64,000 nucleotides of DNA from Leisingera caerulea DSM 24564 (lineage in GTDB: Bacteria > Pseudomonadota > Alphaproteobacteria > Rhodobacterales > Rhodobacteraceae). Positions 45,922-56,480 of the stretch are shown one piece after another (the first letter of the stretch is position 1; each line of letters begins with the position of its first letter). The position numbers and the translations under genes were made by a program. The stretch lies in assembly GCF_000473325.1 (NCBI RefSeq), contig NZ_KI421513.1:3295217-3359216 (forward strand). Direction: 5' to 3'. The notes beneath the pieces are model-generated. The model was not told the origin of the DNA. It saw nothing but the letters and a program-made list of their open reading frames with translations, and searched no databases.

Positions 45922-46458
45922 ATGAATCTGGATCAAATCGTGTGCCAGCAGGTCATTGAAACCGAGCGTTTCATTCTGCGCCCGGTGCGAAAATCTGATG
46001 CCGGGCTGATTGAGCATTATGTCAGCGACGAGCGCGTTGCGCGCATGACCCGGTCGATCCCGCACCCGCTGCCGCCCGGCGCGGCTGAGGCTTTTGTGGC
46101 GCGCGCCATGGCGGACGAACGCGACGAGGATGTCTGGGTGATTGACGGCACTGCTGATGGCGATGCCGAGCTGAAGGGTGTGATCGGCCTGAAACGAATG
46201 GACCGCAACCAGTCGGAAGTGTCTTACTGGACCGCGCCGCCGTTCTGGAATACCGGGCTTGCCTCTGCGGCGCTCAAGGCGCTGGTGGACGCAAACCCGC
46301 AAAACAACGCGGCGATGTTTGCCTGCGTGTTCCAGGATAACCCGGCCTCTGCGCGGGTGCTGATCCATTGCGGCTTTGATTATCTGGGCGACGCCGAGAG
46401 CTTTTCGGTCGCGCGCGACGCCACCGTTCCAACTTGGACCTACAGCCGAAAACTGTGA
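45922..46458 (+). CDS. GNAT family N-acetyltransferase (RimJ-like)
   Basis: The 178-residue protein starts ETERFILRPVRKSDAGLIEHYVSDERVARM, the pattern of the RimJ/RimL type that acetylates protein N-termini or small amines. The acetyl-CoA loop is around SYWTAPPFWNTGLASAALKALVD, and the C-terminal part is NPASARVLIHCGFDYLG. The substrate is not decidable. It has its own GAGGAGG ribosome-binding site and sits between rpmA and obgE, where alphaproteobacteria often carry a GNAT gene. Confidence 0.87.
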   Translation: MNLDQIVCQQVIETERFILRPVRKSDAGLIEHYVSDERVARMTRSIPHPLPPGAAEAFVARAMADERDEDVWVIDGTADGDAELKGVIGLKRMDRNQSEVSYWTAPPFWNTGLASAALKALVDANPQNNAAMFACVFQDNPASARVLIHCGFDYLGDAESFSVARDATVPTWTYSRKL

Positions 46459-46570
46459 TTGGCGCGGCGCGCGCTTTGCGGTAAGGCAAACCAAACATTC
46501 CTGCCACAGCCCAGGGCCTTGGCGGGACACTTGTACTGCGCGGGCAGGCCGCAAGATCCTGCCGCATTAA

Positions 46571-48708
<2,138 letters not shown>

Positions 48709-48783
48709 TCAGACCACCTGATAGTTTATTCCAGCCGGCAAGCACGGAAGTGCCAGACAGGGACCGGCAAGGGCGCGAGACAC

Positions 48784-50049
48784 ATGAAAGACAATGAGAA
48801 CATTCCCGCAGTGATGGCGGAGCTTGGCAAACGTGCAAAGCAAGCGGCACAAATCCTGGCAACAGCCAGCGCGGAGCGCAAAGAGGCGGCCCTGATCGCT
48901 GCCGCAAACGCCGTTTGGAGCCGCCGGGCCGAGATCATTGCAGCCAATGCCAAGGACTTGGAGTTCGGCCGCAACAAGGGCCTGTCGGACGCGATGATGG
49001 ACCGGCTGATGCTGGACGAGGCCCGCATCCAAGGCATCGTTGACGGCCTGCGTGCTGTGGCCGGCCAGCGCGATCCCGTTGGCGAGGTGATGGAGGAGTG
49101 GGAGCAGCCCACCGGCCTGAAAATCCAGCGCGTGCGCACCCCGCTGGGGGTGATCGGCGTGATCTATGAAAGCCGCCCCAATGTGACCGCCGATGCCGGC
49201 GCGCTGTGCCTGAAATCGGGCAATGCGGTCATTCTGCGCGGCGGCTCCGAAAGCTTTCATTCGTCGCAGGCCATCCACACCTGTCTGGCGGAGGGCCTTG
49301 AAACCGCCGGCCTGCCCGAGGACGCCGTGCAGCTGGTGCCGACCCGCGACCGGGCGGCGGTGCAGGAACTGCTGACCATGACAGAATATGTCGATGTCAT
49401 CGTGCCCCGCGGCGGCAAGGGCCTGGTCGGCTTGGTCCAGCGCGAGGCGCGGGTGCCAGTCTTTGCCCACCTCGAAGGCATCGTGCACATCTACCTCGAC
49501 AAATCCGCCGATCCGCAAAAGGCGCTGGACGTGGTGCTGAACGCCAAGACCCGCCGCACCGGGATCTGCGGCGCCGCGGAATGCCTGCTGATTCACCAGG
49601 ACATTGCGCCGTCGCTGGGCAAGGCGGTTTTGGAAGCTCTGGCCGCAGCCGGCGTTGAAATCCGCGCCGAAGCAGGGCTGCCCGGACCGGACGGCATGAC
49701 CGCAGCGCAGGACGAGGACTGGGGCAAGGAGTATCTGGATTCCATCATTGCCGCCAAGCAAGTAGCGGACATAGATGAAGCAATCCAGCACATCCGCGCG
49801 CACCATTCCCAGCACACCGATTGCATCATCACTGAGGATGAGGACGCGGTGAAGACGTTCTTTGCCGAGCTTGACAGTGCCATCCTGATGCACAATGCCT
49901 CGACCCAGTTCGCCGATGGCGGTGAATTCGGGATGGGGGCGGAGATCGGTATTGCCACCGGCAAGATGCATGCCCGCGGACCGGTCGGTGCCACGCAGCT
50001 CACCAGCTTCAAATACCTGGTGCGTGGCGACGGCACCACCCGCGCCTAA
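48784..50049 (+). CDS. proA: Gamma-glutamyl phosphate reductase
   Basis: Second step of proline synthesis, giving glutamate-5-semialdehyde. The 421-residue aldehyde-dehydrogenase-fold protein has [14 protein letters not shown] near 123-136, the NADP-side [12 protein letters not shown] and the catalytic-Cys region [14 protein letters not shown] near 257-270. The gene is 75 bp after proB in the obgE-proB-proA unit. A strong bidirectional terminator follows. Confidence 0.96.
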   Translation: MKDNENIPAVMAELGKRAKQAAQILATASAERKEAALIAAANAVWSRRAEIIAANAKDLEFGRNKGLSDAMMDRLMLDEARIQGIVDGLRAVAGQRDPVGEVMEEWEQPTGLKIQRVRTPLGVIGVIYESRPNVTADAGALCLKSGNAVILRGGSESFHSSQAIHTCLAEGLETAGLPEDAVQLVPTRDRAAVQELLTMTEYVDVIVPRGGKGLVGLVQREARVPVFAHLEGIVHIYLDKSADPQKALDVVLNAKTRRTGICGAAECLLIHQDIAPSLGKAVLEALAAAGVEIRAEAGLPGPDGMTAAQDEDWGKEYLDSIIAAKQVADIDEAIQHIRAHHSQHTDCIITEDEDAVKTFFAELDSAILMHNASTQFADGGEFGMGAEIGIATGKMHARGPVGATQLTSFKYLVRGDGTTRA

Positions 50050-50063
50050 CCCTCACAAACGCA

Positions 50064-50094
50064 AAACGCCGGGCGCATCGCCCGGCGTTTCTTT
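50064..50094. terminator. Bidirectional terminator between proA and chpT
   Basis: A perfect 12-bp stem with a 3-nt loop (AAACGCCGGGCG at 50064-50075, complement at 50079-50090) has an A-rich left flank and a TTTCTTT right flank. It serves both converging genes. Confidence 0.87.
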
Positions 50095-50111
50095 GTGCAA
50101 GTGCTGCTAGA

Positions 50112-50708
50112 TCAGAACTGCAGCGTGATCTTTTCCAGGTTCTGCTCCAGGCGGACGGTGCGGTTTGCTTCCTTGGCCGCCTCGGGCAGCAGCGCGAACT
50201 GGACCAGCGCGGGGGTGATTTCAGCGTTGGATGTGCCGCCGCTGACACGGGCCCACAACTCGTCATCCACATTCAGCTTGCTGCCTTCGCCCATCACGGT
50301 CCACTTGCCGTCGGCGCAGAAAATCTTGACCGTGCCGCCATAGGGCAGCGCGGATTCAAGGCACAGCGCCGCCAGCAGCGCCAGGCGTGCCTCGCTGCGG
50401 GTGCATCCCTCCAGCGGCGACCACTGGTACTTGATCCGGCCGGATTTGCTGATGTCTTCCAGCACCGAGACCACCTCGGCGCGGCCAATTTGCTGGTCGC
50501 CGGCCGCTCCGAACGCGATCCGGAAGAACCGGATGCGGGCATTGGCGTTGGCAACGCTGTCGGAGATCAGCTCCAGCTCCGGGCCCGACATGCTGCCGGC
50601 CATGCCCAGCAGCTCCAGACCGTTATTGATGGCGCCGACCGGGCTGATCAGATCATGGCAGATCCGGGACCCTACCAATGCTGCCAGATTGGCGTTATCT
50701 ACACCCAT
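50112..50708 (-). CDS. chpT: Histidine phosphotransferase ChpT
   Basis: Passes phosphate from the hybrid kinase CckA to CtrA and CpdR in alphaproteobacterial cell-cycle and motility control. The 198-residue protein has an N-terminal four-helix dimer domain with the phosphorylated His18 in RICHDLISPVGAINNGLELL. A degenerate ATPase-like C-terminal domain follows. The ATG at 50708 follows GGAGGAAG and leaves 34 bp to the divergent DUF3553 gene. In Rhodobacteraceae this relay mostly controls motility, gene transfer agent and quorum-linked traits. Confidence 0.93.
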   Translation of the reverse strand: MGVDNANLAALVGSRICHDLISPVGAINNGLELLGMAGSMSGPELELISDSVANANARIRFFRIAFGAAGDQQIGRAEVVSVLEDISKSGRIKYQWSPLEGCTRSEARLALLAALCLESALPYGGTVKIFCADGKWTVMGEGSKLNVDDELWARVSGGTSNAEITPALVQFALLPEAAKEANRTVRLEQNLEKITLQF

Positions 50709-50742
50709 AACTTCTACTTCCTCCGAACTGGGCCACCTGCAA

Positions 50743-50925
50743 ATGAATGACCTCAACGCTATTTTAGCCCCCGGCATGTTCGTCCGGCACCCGGATCACC
50801 CCGAATGGGGGGTCGGTCAAGTGCAGTCGAACGCCGGCGGCAAGATCACCGTGAATTTTCCCGATCAAGGAAAGCTCGTGATTGACGGAGCGCGCGTCTC
50901 CCTTATCCCCGTCTTTGAGCCATAA
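50743..50925 (+). CDS. DUF3553 small protein
   Basis: The 60-residue protein starts MNDLNAILAPGMFVRHPDHPEWGVGQVQS, a compact SH3/CarD-like beta fold assigned to DUF3553. Similar modules occur at the end of UvrD/PcrA helicases and in RNA-polymerase-interacting proteins, so nucleic-acid or polymerase contact is possible. It is divergent from chpT with only 34 bp between the starts. The function is unknown. Confidence 0.85.
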   Translation: MNDLNAILAPGMFVRHPDHPEWGVGQVQSNAGGKITVNFPDQGKLVIDGARVSLIPVFEP

Positions 50926-51031
50926 CGGTTTATGAAGGGTTAATGAACTCCCTCAAATTAGCCTGAAATGATGCGCACTCTTTGCCTCAATGGCAGGCGG
51001 CGCTCAAGCCCGAAACATGCAAGGAAACCGA

Positions 51032-51793
51032 ATGCAGGACAGCGTTCCGGAGTTTTCCGTGAAAATCGCCGCCACCGAGGAAGAGCTGCGGGCCGCGCAG
51101 GCCTTGCGGTATGACGTGTTCGTCCGGGAATTGGGCGGCGGCGGGGCCATGGTCGACCATGACGCCGGACTGGAGCAGGACCGGTTCGACCCGTTTTTCG
51201 ACCACATGCTGGTGACCGATACCGCCAAGGGCATGGTCGTGGGCGTCTACCGGCTGCTGCGCGACGATCAGGCGGCCAAGGCCGGGCAATTCTATTCCGA
51301 GGATGAATACGATCTTAGTGTTCTCAAAGCCTCCGGCCGCAGGCTGCTGGAGCTGGGGCGGTCCTGCCTGCACCCCGACTACCGCGGCGGGATGGCGATG
51401 TTCCACCTTTGGTCGGGGCTGGCGCAGTATGTCGAGAAGCACGGCATAGAGGTGCTGTTCGGGGTGGCCAGCTTTCATGGGACCGATCCGCAGCAGCTGG
51501 CCAGCCCCCTGGCGATGCTGCACCACAACCATTTGGCACCGCCTGAACTTCGCGTCCGGTCAAAATCTCTTCAACCCATGGACTTGGTGGCCAAAGCTGA
51601 CCTGGACCGCAAACGCGCGATGCTGGAAACCCCCGCGCTGATCAAGGCCTACCTGCGGCTTGGCGGATTTGTTGGCGAGGGTGCCTATATCGACCATGCA
51701 TTCAACACCACCGATGTCTGCCTGATCCTGGACACCGCCCGGATGAATGAACGCCAGCGCAAGATTTATGCAGGAGGCCGCGGTCACGCATGA
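51032..51793 (+). CDS. olsB: L-ornithine N-alpha-acyltransferase
   Basis: First step of ornithine-lipid synthesis: moves a 3-hydroxyacyl chain from ACP to ornithine. The 253-residue protein has the acetyltransferase-like fold with ALRYDVFVRELGGGG, LLELGRSCLHPDYRGG and VEVLFGVASFHGTDP-type motifs. The ATG at 51032 follows AAGGAA; two upstream ATGs (50990, 51017) have no ribosome-binding site. It overlaps olsA by four bases. Ornithine lipids often replace phospholipids under phosphate limitation, but no PHO box was found upstream. Confidence 0.92.
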   Translation: MQDSVPEFSVKIAATEEELRAAQALRYDVFVRELGGGGAMVDHDAGLEQDRFDPFFDHMLVTDTAKGMVVGVYRLLRDDQAAKAGQFYSEDEYDLSVLKASGRRLLELGRSCLHPDYRGGMAMFHLWSGLAQYVEKHGIEVLFGVASFHGTDPQQLASPLAMLHHNHLAPPELRVRSKSLQPMDLVAKADLDRKRAMLETPALIKAYLRLGGFVGEGAYIDHAFNTTDVCLILDTARMNERQRKIYAGGRGHA

Positions 51794-52620
51794 GCATCAG
51801 CTGGCAAAGTGAGGACGCCCCCGATCCGGTCCGGATCAATGCATTGGGCTGGTGTCTGGCGGTGCTGCGGGGCGTGCCGCTGGCGCTGCTGGTGTTTGGC
51901 GGGTTGCTGGTTCTGTTGACCGTCCGCCTGGCGGAGCGGCCGCTGTTCGGGCTGCAGCGGCCGGTCACGCCGTTCATCACCCAGTTTGTCTGCCGCAATG
52001 CGTTCCGGCTTATGGGGATCCGGTACAAAACCCGCGGCTCGCTGATGCGGCAGCGCGGCCCGGTTGTTGCCAACCATTCCTCCTGGCTGGACATCTTTGC
52101 CCTGAACGCGCGCAAGCGGATCTATTTCGTTTCCAAGGCAGAGGTTGCAAAATGGCCAGGCATCGGCTGGCTGGCGCGCGCCACCGGCACCGTGTTCATC
52201 GAGCGCAATCCCAAGAAGGCCAGGGAGCAGGCAGATCTGTTCGAGCAGCGGTTGCGCGCCGGGCAAAAACTGCTGTTTTTCCCGGAAGGCACCTCAACCG
52301 ATGGATTGCGGGTTTTGCGTTTCAAAACAACCCTCTTTGCCGCGTTTTTCAATGAGCATCTGCGCAACGGCCTGCACGTTCAGCCGGTTTCGGTGGTGTA
52401 TCATGCGCCCAAGGGGGCGCCCGACCGATTTTACGGCTGGTGGGGAGACATGGACTTTGGGCCGCATTTGCTGAAGGTTTTGGCCGCCCCGCGCCAAGGC
52501 GCGGTAGAGCTGATCTATCATCCGCCGTTAAAGGTGGCCGACTTCCCGGACCGTAAGGCACTGGCCGCCCGGGCAGAGGAGATGGTGCGCAGCGGCCATC
52601 AAACCGCCTTGAAGGCATGA
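51790..52620 (+). CDS. olsA: Lyso-ornithine lipid O-acyltransferase
   Basis: Second step of ornithine-lipid synthesis. The 276-residue membrane-bound acyltransferase has one N-terminal hydrophobic helix (about 28-46). The HX4D motif is NHSSWLD at 95-101, and LLFFPEGTSTDGLRVL is the second block. In some roseobacters OlsA also supports phosphatidic acid synthesis. It is translationally coupled to olsB. Confidence 0.92.
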   Translation: MSISWQSEDAPDPVRINALGWCLAVLRGVPLALLVFGGLLVLLTVRLAERPLFGLQRPVTPFITQFVCRNAFRLMGIRYKTRGSLMRQRGPVVANHSSWLDIFALNARKRIYFVSKAEVAKWPGIGWLARATGTVFIERNPKKAREQADLFEQRLRAGQKLLFFPEGTSTDGLRVLRFKTTLFAAFFNEHLRNGLHVQPVSVVYHAPKGAPDRFYGWWGDMDFGPHLLKVLAAPRQGAVELIYHPPLKVADFPDRKALAARAEEMVRSGHQTALKA

Positions 52621-52656
52621 ATTGGGGGCAGGGCGCTGATTTCTGCGGGACAGCTA

Positions 52657-52685
52657 TTGCCAGCTGACAATATCTGATCTATAGG
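52657..52685 (+). promoter_or_regulatory. Promoter of rpsB-tsf
   Basis: TTGCCA (52657-52662), a 17-bp spacer and TATAGG (52680-52685) form a good sigma-70-type promoter. Transcription would begin near 52692, just ahead of the folded leader at 52704-52777. Confidence 0.72.
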
Positions 52686-52703
52686 CGCGGCTACGAACCC
52701 GCA

Positions 52704-52777
52704 GGCGGGGTTTGGCCTGGTCAGGGGAGACATCCCTGACGGACCCCCGGTTGGAGCATCTGCTCTGAACCCCCGCC
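52704..52777 (+). ncRNA. Structured rpsB leader (candidate S2 autoregulatory RNA)
   Basis: An outer helix pairs GGCGGGGTT (52704-52712) with AACCCCCGCC (52768-52777, one bulged C). It encloses two hairpins: GTCAGGG/CCCTGAC (52720-52726 with 52734-52740) and GAGC/GCTC (52754-52765). This makes a three-way junction about 30 nt ahead of the rpsB start. In E. coli the rpsB leader mediates repression by S2; similar control is inferred here. Confidence 0.6.
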
Positions 52778-52807
52778 GAGGATAGAAACCGGAAAGGAAA
52801 GAATAGC

Positions 52808-53581
52808 ATGGCTCTTCCCGAGTTCACCATGCGTCAGCTGCTGGAAGCTGGCGTTCACTTCGGTCACCAGACTCAGCGCTGGAACCCGCGCATGTCGCCC
52901 TTCATCTACGGCGCGCGCAACGGCATCCACATCATGGACCTGACCCAGACTGTTCCGATGCTGGACCAGGCGCTGCAGGTTGTCCGTGACACCGTCGCCA
53001 AAGGCGGCCGCGTGCTGTTTGTCGGCACCAAGCGCCAGGCAGCCGGCCCGATCGCCGAAGCAGCCGAGAAGTCCGCTCAGTACTACATGAACCACCGCTG
53101 GCTGGGCGGCACCCTGACCAACTGGAAAACCGTTTCCCAGTCGATCAACCGCCTGAAGGAAATCGACGAGAAGATGTCCTCCGGCGCCGAAGGCCTGACC
53201 AAGAAAGAGCGTCTGGGCATGGAACGCGACCAGGAGAAGCTGCAGGCCTCCCTGGGCGGCATCCGCGAAATGGGCGGCGTGCCGGACCTGCTGTTCGTCA
53301 TCGACGTGAAAAAAGAAGCGCTGGCCATCGCCGAAGCCAAGAAACTGGGCATCCCGGTTGTGGCTGTTGTCGACACCAACTGCTCGCCCGACGGCGTGGA
53401 CTTCATCATCCCGGGCAACGACGACGCATCGCGCGCCATCTCGCTGTACTGCGACCTGGTTGCCCGCGCGGCGCTGGACGGCATGTCCGCTCAGCTGGGC
53501 GCAGCAGGCGTTGACCTGGGCGCGCTGGAAGAGGCACCGGCTGAAGAAGCCGTGGCTGAAGAAGCCGCCGCCGAAGCCTGA
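52808..53581 (+). CDS. rpsB: 30S ribosomal protein S2
   Basis: The 257-residue protein starts [29 protein letters not shown] and contains the S2 motifs [14 protein letters not shown] and [24 protein letters not shown]. It ends with an acidic Ala/Glu tail. The gene stands ahead of tsf, the standard order, and behind a promoter and folded leader. Confidence 0.97.
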   Translation: MALPEFTMRQLLEAGVHFGHQTQRWNPRMSPFIYGARNGIHIMDLTQTVPMLDQALQVVRDTVAKGGRVLFVGTKRQAAGPIAEAAEKSAQYYMNHRWLGGTLTNWKTVSQSINRLKEIDEKMSSGAEGLTKKERLGMERDQEKLQASLGGIREMGGVPDLLFVIDVKKEALAIAEAKKLGIPVVAVVDTNCSPDGVDFIIPGNDDASRAISLYCDLVARAALDGMSAQLGAAGVDLGALEEAPAEEAVAEEAAAEA

Positions 53582-53659
53582 TCCGTCCTGTCACGGAATT
53601 GACATGCGGGGCAGGGTATCTCCTGCCCCAAATCCGTTTTTGAATTGAGGGAGCCTAAC

Positions 53660-54535
53660 ATGGCAATCACTGCAGCAATGGTGAAAGAACTGCGCGAATC
53701 CACCGGCGCAGGCATGATGGACGCGAAGAAAGCACTGGTCGAAAACAACGGCGACATGGAAGCCGCTGTCGACTGGCTGCGCACCAAGGGCCTGGCGAAA
53801 GCCGCCAAGAAATCCGGCCGTACCGCTGCTGAAGGCCTGGTCGCTGTGGTCGTCGATGGCGGCAAAGGCGTTGCGGTTGAAGTGAACTCCGAAACCGACT
53901 TCGTTGCCAAGAACGGCGAATTCCAGGAAATGGTCGCTGGCATCGCCAAGGCCGCTCTGACCGCCGACGGCGTCGAAGAGCTGAAAGCAGCCGACCTGGG
54001 CGGCAAGACCGTCGAAGCGACCCTGACCGACAAAATCGCCACCATCGGCGAGAACATGTCGCTGCGCCGCATGGAGAAGCTGGAAGGCGAGACCGTCGTC
54101 TCCTACGTCCACAACGCGGCCACCGCCGGCATGGGCAAGATCGGCGTTCTGGTTGCCATGAACGGCGGCGACGAAGCGATCGGCAAGCAGGTTGCGATGC
54201 ACATCGCAGCCGTGAACCCGGCCGCGCTGTCCGAAGCTGAGCTGGATGCGTCCGTGGTCGAGAAGGAAAAGCAGGTCCAGATGGACATCGCCCGCGAATC
54301 CGGCAAGCCGGAGCAGGTGATCGAGAAGATGATCGAAGGCCGCATGAAGAAATTCGTGGCTGAATCGACCCTGCTGAACCAGCAGTTCGTGGTGAACCCG
54401 GACCTGACCGTGGAAGCCGCTGCCAAGGAAGCTGGCGCCACCATCACCGGCTTTGTCCGCGTGGAAGTCGGCGAAGGCATCGAAGTCGAGAAAGAAGACT
54501 TCGCAGCAGAAGTGGCAAAGGCCGCTCAGGGCTGA
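53660..54535 (+). CDS. tsf: Elongation factor Ts
   Basis: Nucleotide exchange factor for EF-Tu. The 291-residue protein has the N-terminal UBA domain ([38 protein letters not shown]) and the EF-Tu contact motif [10 protein letters not shown] near 77-86. The ATG at 53660 follows GAGGGAG. It is co-transcribed with rpsB and closed by a very strong terminator. Confidence 0.97.
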   Translation: MAITAAMVKELRESTGAGMMDAKKALVENNGDMEAAVDWLRTKGLAKAAKKSGRTAAEGLVAVVVDGGKGVAVEVNSETDFVAKNGEFQEMVAGIAKAALTADGVEELKAADLGGKTVEATLTDKIATIGENMSLRRMEKLEGETVVSYVHNAATAGMGKIGVLVAMNGGDEAIGKQVAMHIAAVNPAALSEAELDASVVEKEKQVQMDIARESGKPEQVIEKMIEGRMKKFVAESTLLNQQFVVNPDLTVEAAAKEAGATITGFVRVEVGEGIEVEKEDFAAEVAKAAQG

Positions 54536-54562
54536 TCAGCACCGCTGACAGTTTGTGAATTG

Positions 54563-54599
54563 ACCGGCGGGTGGAAACTTCCACCCGCCGGTTTTTTTT
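54563..54599 (+). terminator. Strong terminator after tsf
   Basis: A perfect 14-bp stem with a 2-nt apex (ACCGGCGGGTGGAA at 54563-54576, complement at 54579-54592) runs into eight T residues. Confidence 0.93.
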
Positions 54600-55004
54600 G
54601 TGCCGTCACACGTCCACGGCCTGCGGCACACGCAGAACGCGGCCGGGCAGGCGGTCTTGAAAGTCTGGGAACATTGCGGGGGAAGGTTGAGGGGCCCCAC
54701 TGATGGGGATGGATGGAGCCCCTCTGGTATCCGGGATAGACGCGGACCAATACGCGCCTATACCCGACCAGGTAGGAGAGCCTTGAAATCGCAAGGGGTC
54801 GTTACCCAAAGTTCCTTGGCCAAAGCCACCACTCACGGAACACGTGCAACATGCAGTGAATTACCCTATAACGGTAGTACTGAATTCCATACTTTTGGTC
54901 GCTAATGGGCGTCTGGCCTTTGCGCAGCGGACAATTCCCCAATCCGCGCGGCAGGCCGCGTGGATCTGGAAAACCAAAATATTTCAGACGTCTGGGCGGC
55001 CCTC
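54600..55004. other. Intergenic region after tsf with a possible decayed gene
   Basis: No convincing gene is present in these 405 bp. On the minus strand a 76-residue frame (54606-54836) ends FPDFQDRLPGRVLRVPQAVDV. Its last 25 codons have G+C-rich third positions and natural composition, while its first part does not. It may be the remnant of a lost gene. The stretch 54840-54920 is A+T-rich. No lux-box-like palindrome for the adjacent LuxR protein was found. Confidence 0.4.
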
Positions 55005-55760
55005 TCAGGCGTCAATGACATACATCTGATTGTGCAGCGCGGCCTTCAGAACGGCCTGTGCCGTGGTCTCAACCGCCAGGGACTCCCGTGCAAGCCGCAG
55101 GTGTTTTTCAATCGTAGCGGGAGTGAGCCCCATCAGCAGGGCAATATCCTGCGTGGTTTTGCCGTCGCCGACCCATTGCAGAACTTCCCGCTGCCGCTTG
55201 GTGAGGCTTCGGTTTGGCGCGGCATAGGGCAGGCTGAGGATCTTCAAGTGCGCCACATTGTTCATCAGAATGATGTCCTCGCCGCACTCCGCCCAGAGCG
55301 CGTCCACGTCATCCTGGGACATGCCCGGTTTGGCCGCCAAGGAGATCGCGCCCTTGTACCTGTTGGACACCGAATGAAAGCTGATCGTATACCCGGCCGT
55401 CATGTCCAGCTTCTGGTTGAATTCCTGCACCTTTCTGGCCTCTGGCGTCAGCGAGCCGGTGGCGGCCATGTCCTCGACAATGCGCCAGCTGCCGGCGCCT
55501 TCGTTCTCCAGCGCCCAGCGAAGCATCGGTGCCGACAGGTACAGGCCCTCCTTCAGAAACCCGTTCAGGTATTCGTTCGGATGGTTGGACAGGATGACAA
55601 AATCTTCGGGATCGCCCAGCGACGTCTCCGTCCTGAAGCGGGTGTGCCCGTAGATCAGCCGATCAAATCCGAAAGAGGACATTTGCTTCACATGTTCGCA
55701 CCACAGCTCCTCAGTGCTTTGGGCGCCGCACAGGAAATTGAGATAGTCCTTTAAATTCAT
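55005..55760 (-). CDS. LuxR-family transcriptional regulator with autoinducer-binding-type domain (LuxR solo)
   Basis: The 251-residue protein has an N-terminal autoinducer-binding-like domain (about 10-170). The C-terminal LuxR helix-turn-helix is at about 184-235 (LTKRQREVLQWVGDGKTTQDIALLMGLTPATIEKHL). No luxI homologue is in the window, so it is a solo here. It may sense its own or other bacteria's acyl-homoserine lactones, or another ligand. The start codon overlaps the stop codon of aroQ, so both come from one message. Confidence 0.9.
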   Translation of the reverse strand: MNLKDYLNFLCGAQSTEELWCEHVKQMSSFGFDRLIYGHTRFRTETSLGDPEDFVILSNHPNEYLNGFLKEGLYLSAPMLRWALENEGAGSWRIVEDMAATGSLTPEARKVQEFNQKLDMTAGYTISFHSVSNRYKGAISLAAKPGMSQDDVDALWAECGEDIILMNNVAHLKILSLPYAAPNRSLTKRQREVLQWVGDGKTTQDIALLMGLTPATIEKHLRLARESLAVETTAQAVLKAALHNQMYVIDA

Positions 55761-56206
55761 GATGGTGCAGCCTCAGCCAGATGTGCCGCCAAGGCATCCA
55801 GCGCCAGCAGGTACCCCTTGGCGCCGAAGCCGCAGATCTGACCCAGCGCAGCCTTGGCGATATAGGACGTGTGGCGGAAAGGCTCGCGGGCGTGGATGTT
55901 TGAAAGATGCACCTCAACTGCCGGGATTTCCACGGAAATCAAGGCGTCCATCAGCGCGATGGAGGTATGGGTGTAGGCCCCGGCATTCAGGATGATCCCC
56001 TGGTGCTTGCCCTTGGCGGCGTGAATGGCGTCAATCAGCGCGCCCTCGTGGTTGGACTGCAGGCATTCAACATCAAAGCCCAGCGTTGTGCCATGCGCTT
56101 TGCAGTCCTGCTCCACCATCGCCAAAGTGACAGAGCCGTAGACCTCAGGCTGCCGGGTGCCGAGCAGGTTCAAATTGGGGCCGTTCAAAACCAGAATACT
56201 CTTCAT
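55757..56206 (-). CDS. aroQ: 3-dehydroquinate dehydratase, type II
   Basis: Third step of the shikimate pathway. The 149-residue protein has NGPNLNLLGTRQPEVYG at 8-24 with catalytic Tyr23, the NAGAYTHTS motif and the catalytic His in VHLSNIHAREPFRHTS. The type II dodecamer fold is indicated by length and motifs. The usual partners accB-accC are not adjacent; a luxR gene overlaps its 3' end instead. Confidence 0.95.
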   Translation of the reverse strand: MKSILVLNGPNLNLLGTRQPEVYGSVTLAMVEQDCKAHGTTLGFDVECLQSNHEGALIDAIHAAKGKHQGIILNAGAYTHTSIALMDALISVEIPAVEVHLSNIHAREPFRHTSYIAKAALGQICGFGAKGYLLALDALAAHLAEAAPS

Positions 56207-56288
56207 CAGATGTAATTCCTTGCTGTCCTTCTTCTTGAACTTCTAAGACAATTTCCTTTGGAATGCGAATACACAAAAGGATGCGAAT

Positions 56289-56354
56289 ATGAAAAACATC
56301 GCGCCGGACAATTGCCCGGATCCCGGTCAGGATTGCGCGGATTACTGGCAATAG
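56289..56354 (+). CDS. Possible 21-residue peptide
   Basis: An ATG preceded by AAAGGA at about 8 bp opens a 21-codon frame ending in Asp/Pro/Cys-rich sequence (IAPDNCPDPGQDCADYWQ). It lies in the 274-bp gap between the divergent aroQ and serine hydrolase genes. It could be a leader or small secreted peptide, but such short frames also arise by chance. Confidence 0.2.
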   Translation: MKNIAPDNCPDPGQDCADYWQ

Positions 56355-56480
56355 AGCTGTTTCATTTCACCTCTTGCCAAGGCATGCCTCCTTGCGCGAC
56401 TTTCACCCGGCCGGGCGGCCACAAGGGCCCAACGGTCGCGCGCGATCTGACGGCAACTAGCACAAATTAGGAGAGCTGCA

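Noticed and set aside
50929..50943. TTTA-N7-TTAA upstream of olsB
   Set aside because: One mismatch and a single copy; expected by chance in such A+T-rich gaps. Noted but not listed as a site.
54606..54836. 76-codon minus-strand frame after tsf
   Set aside because: Only its last third looks coding, and there is no ribosome-binding site or known domain. Kept as a possible gene remnant, not as a gene.
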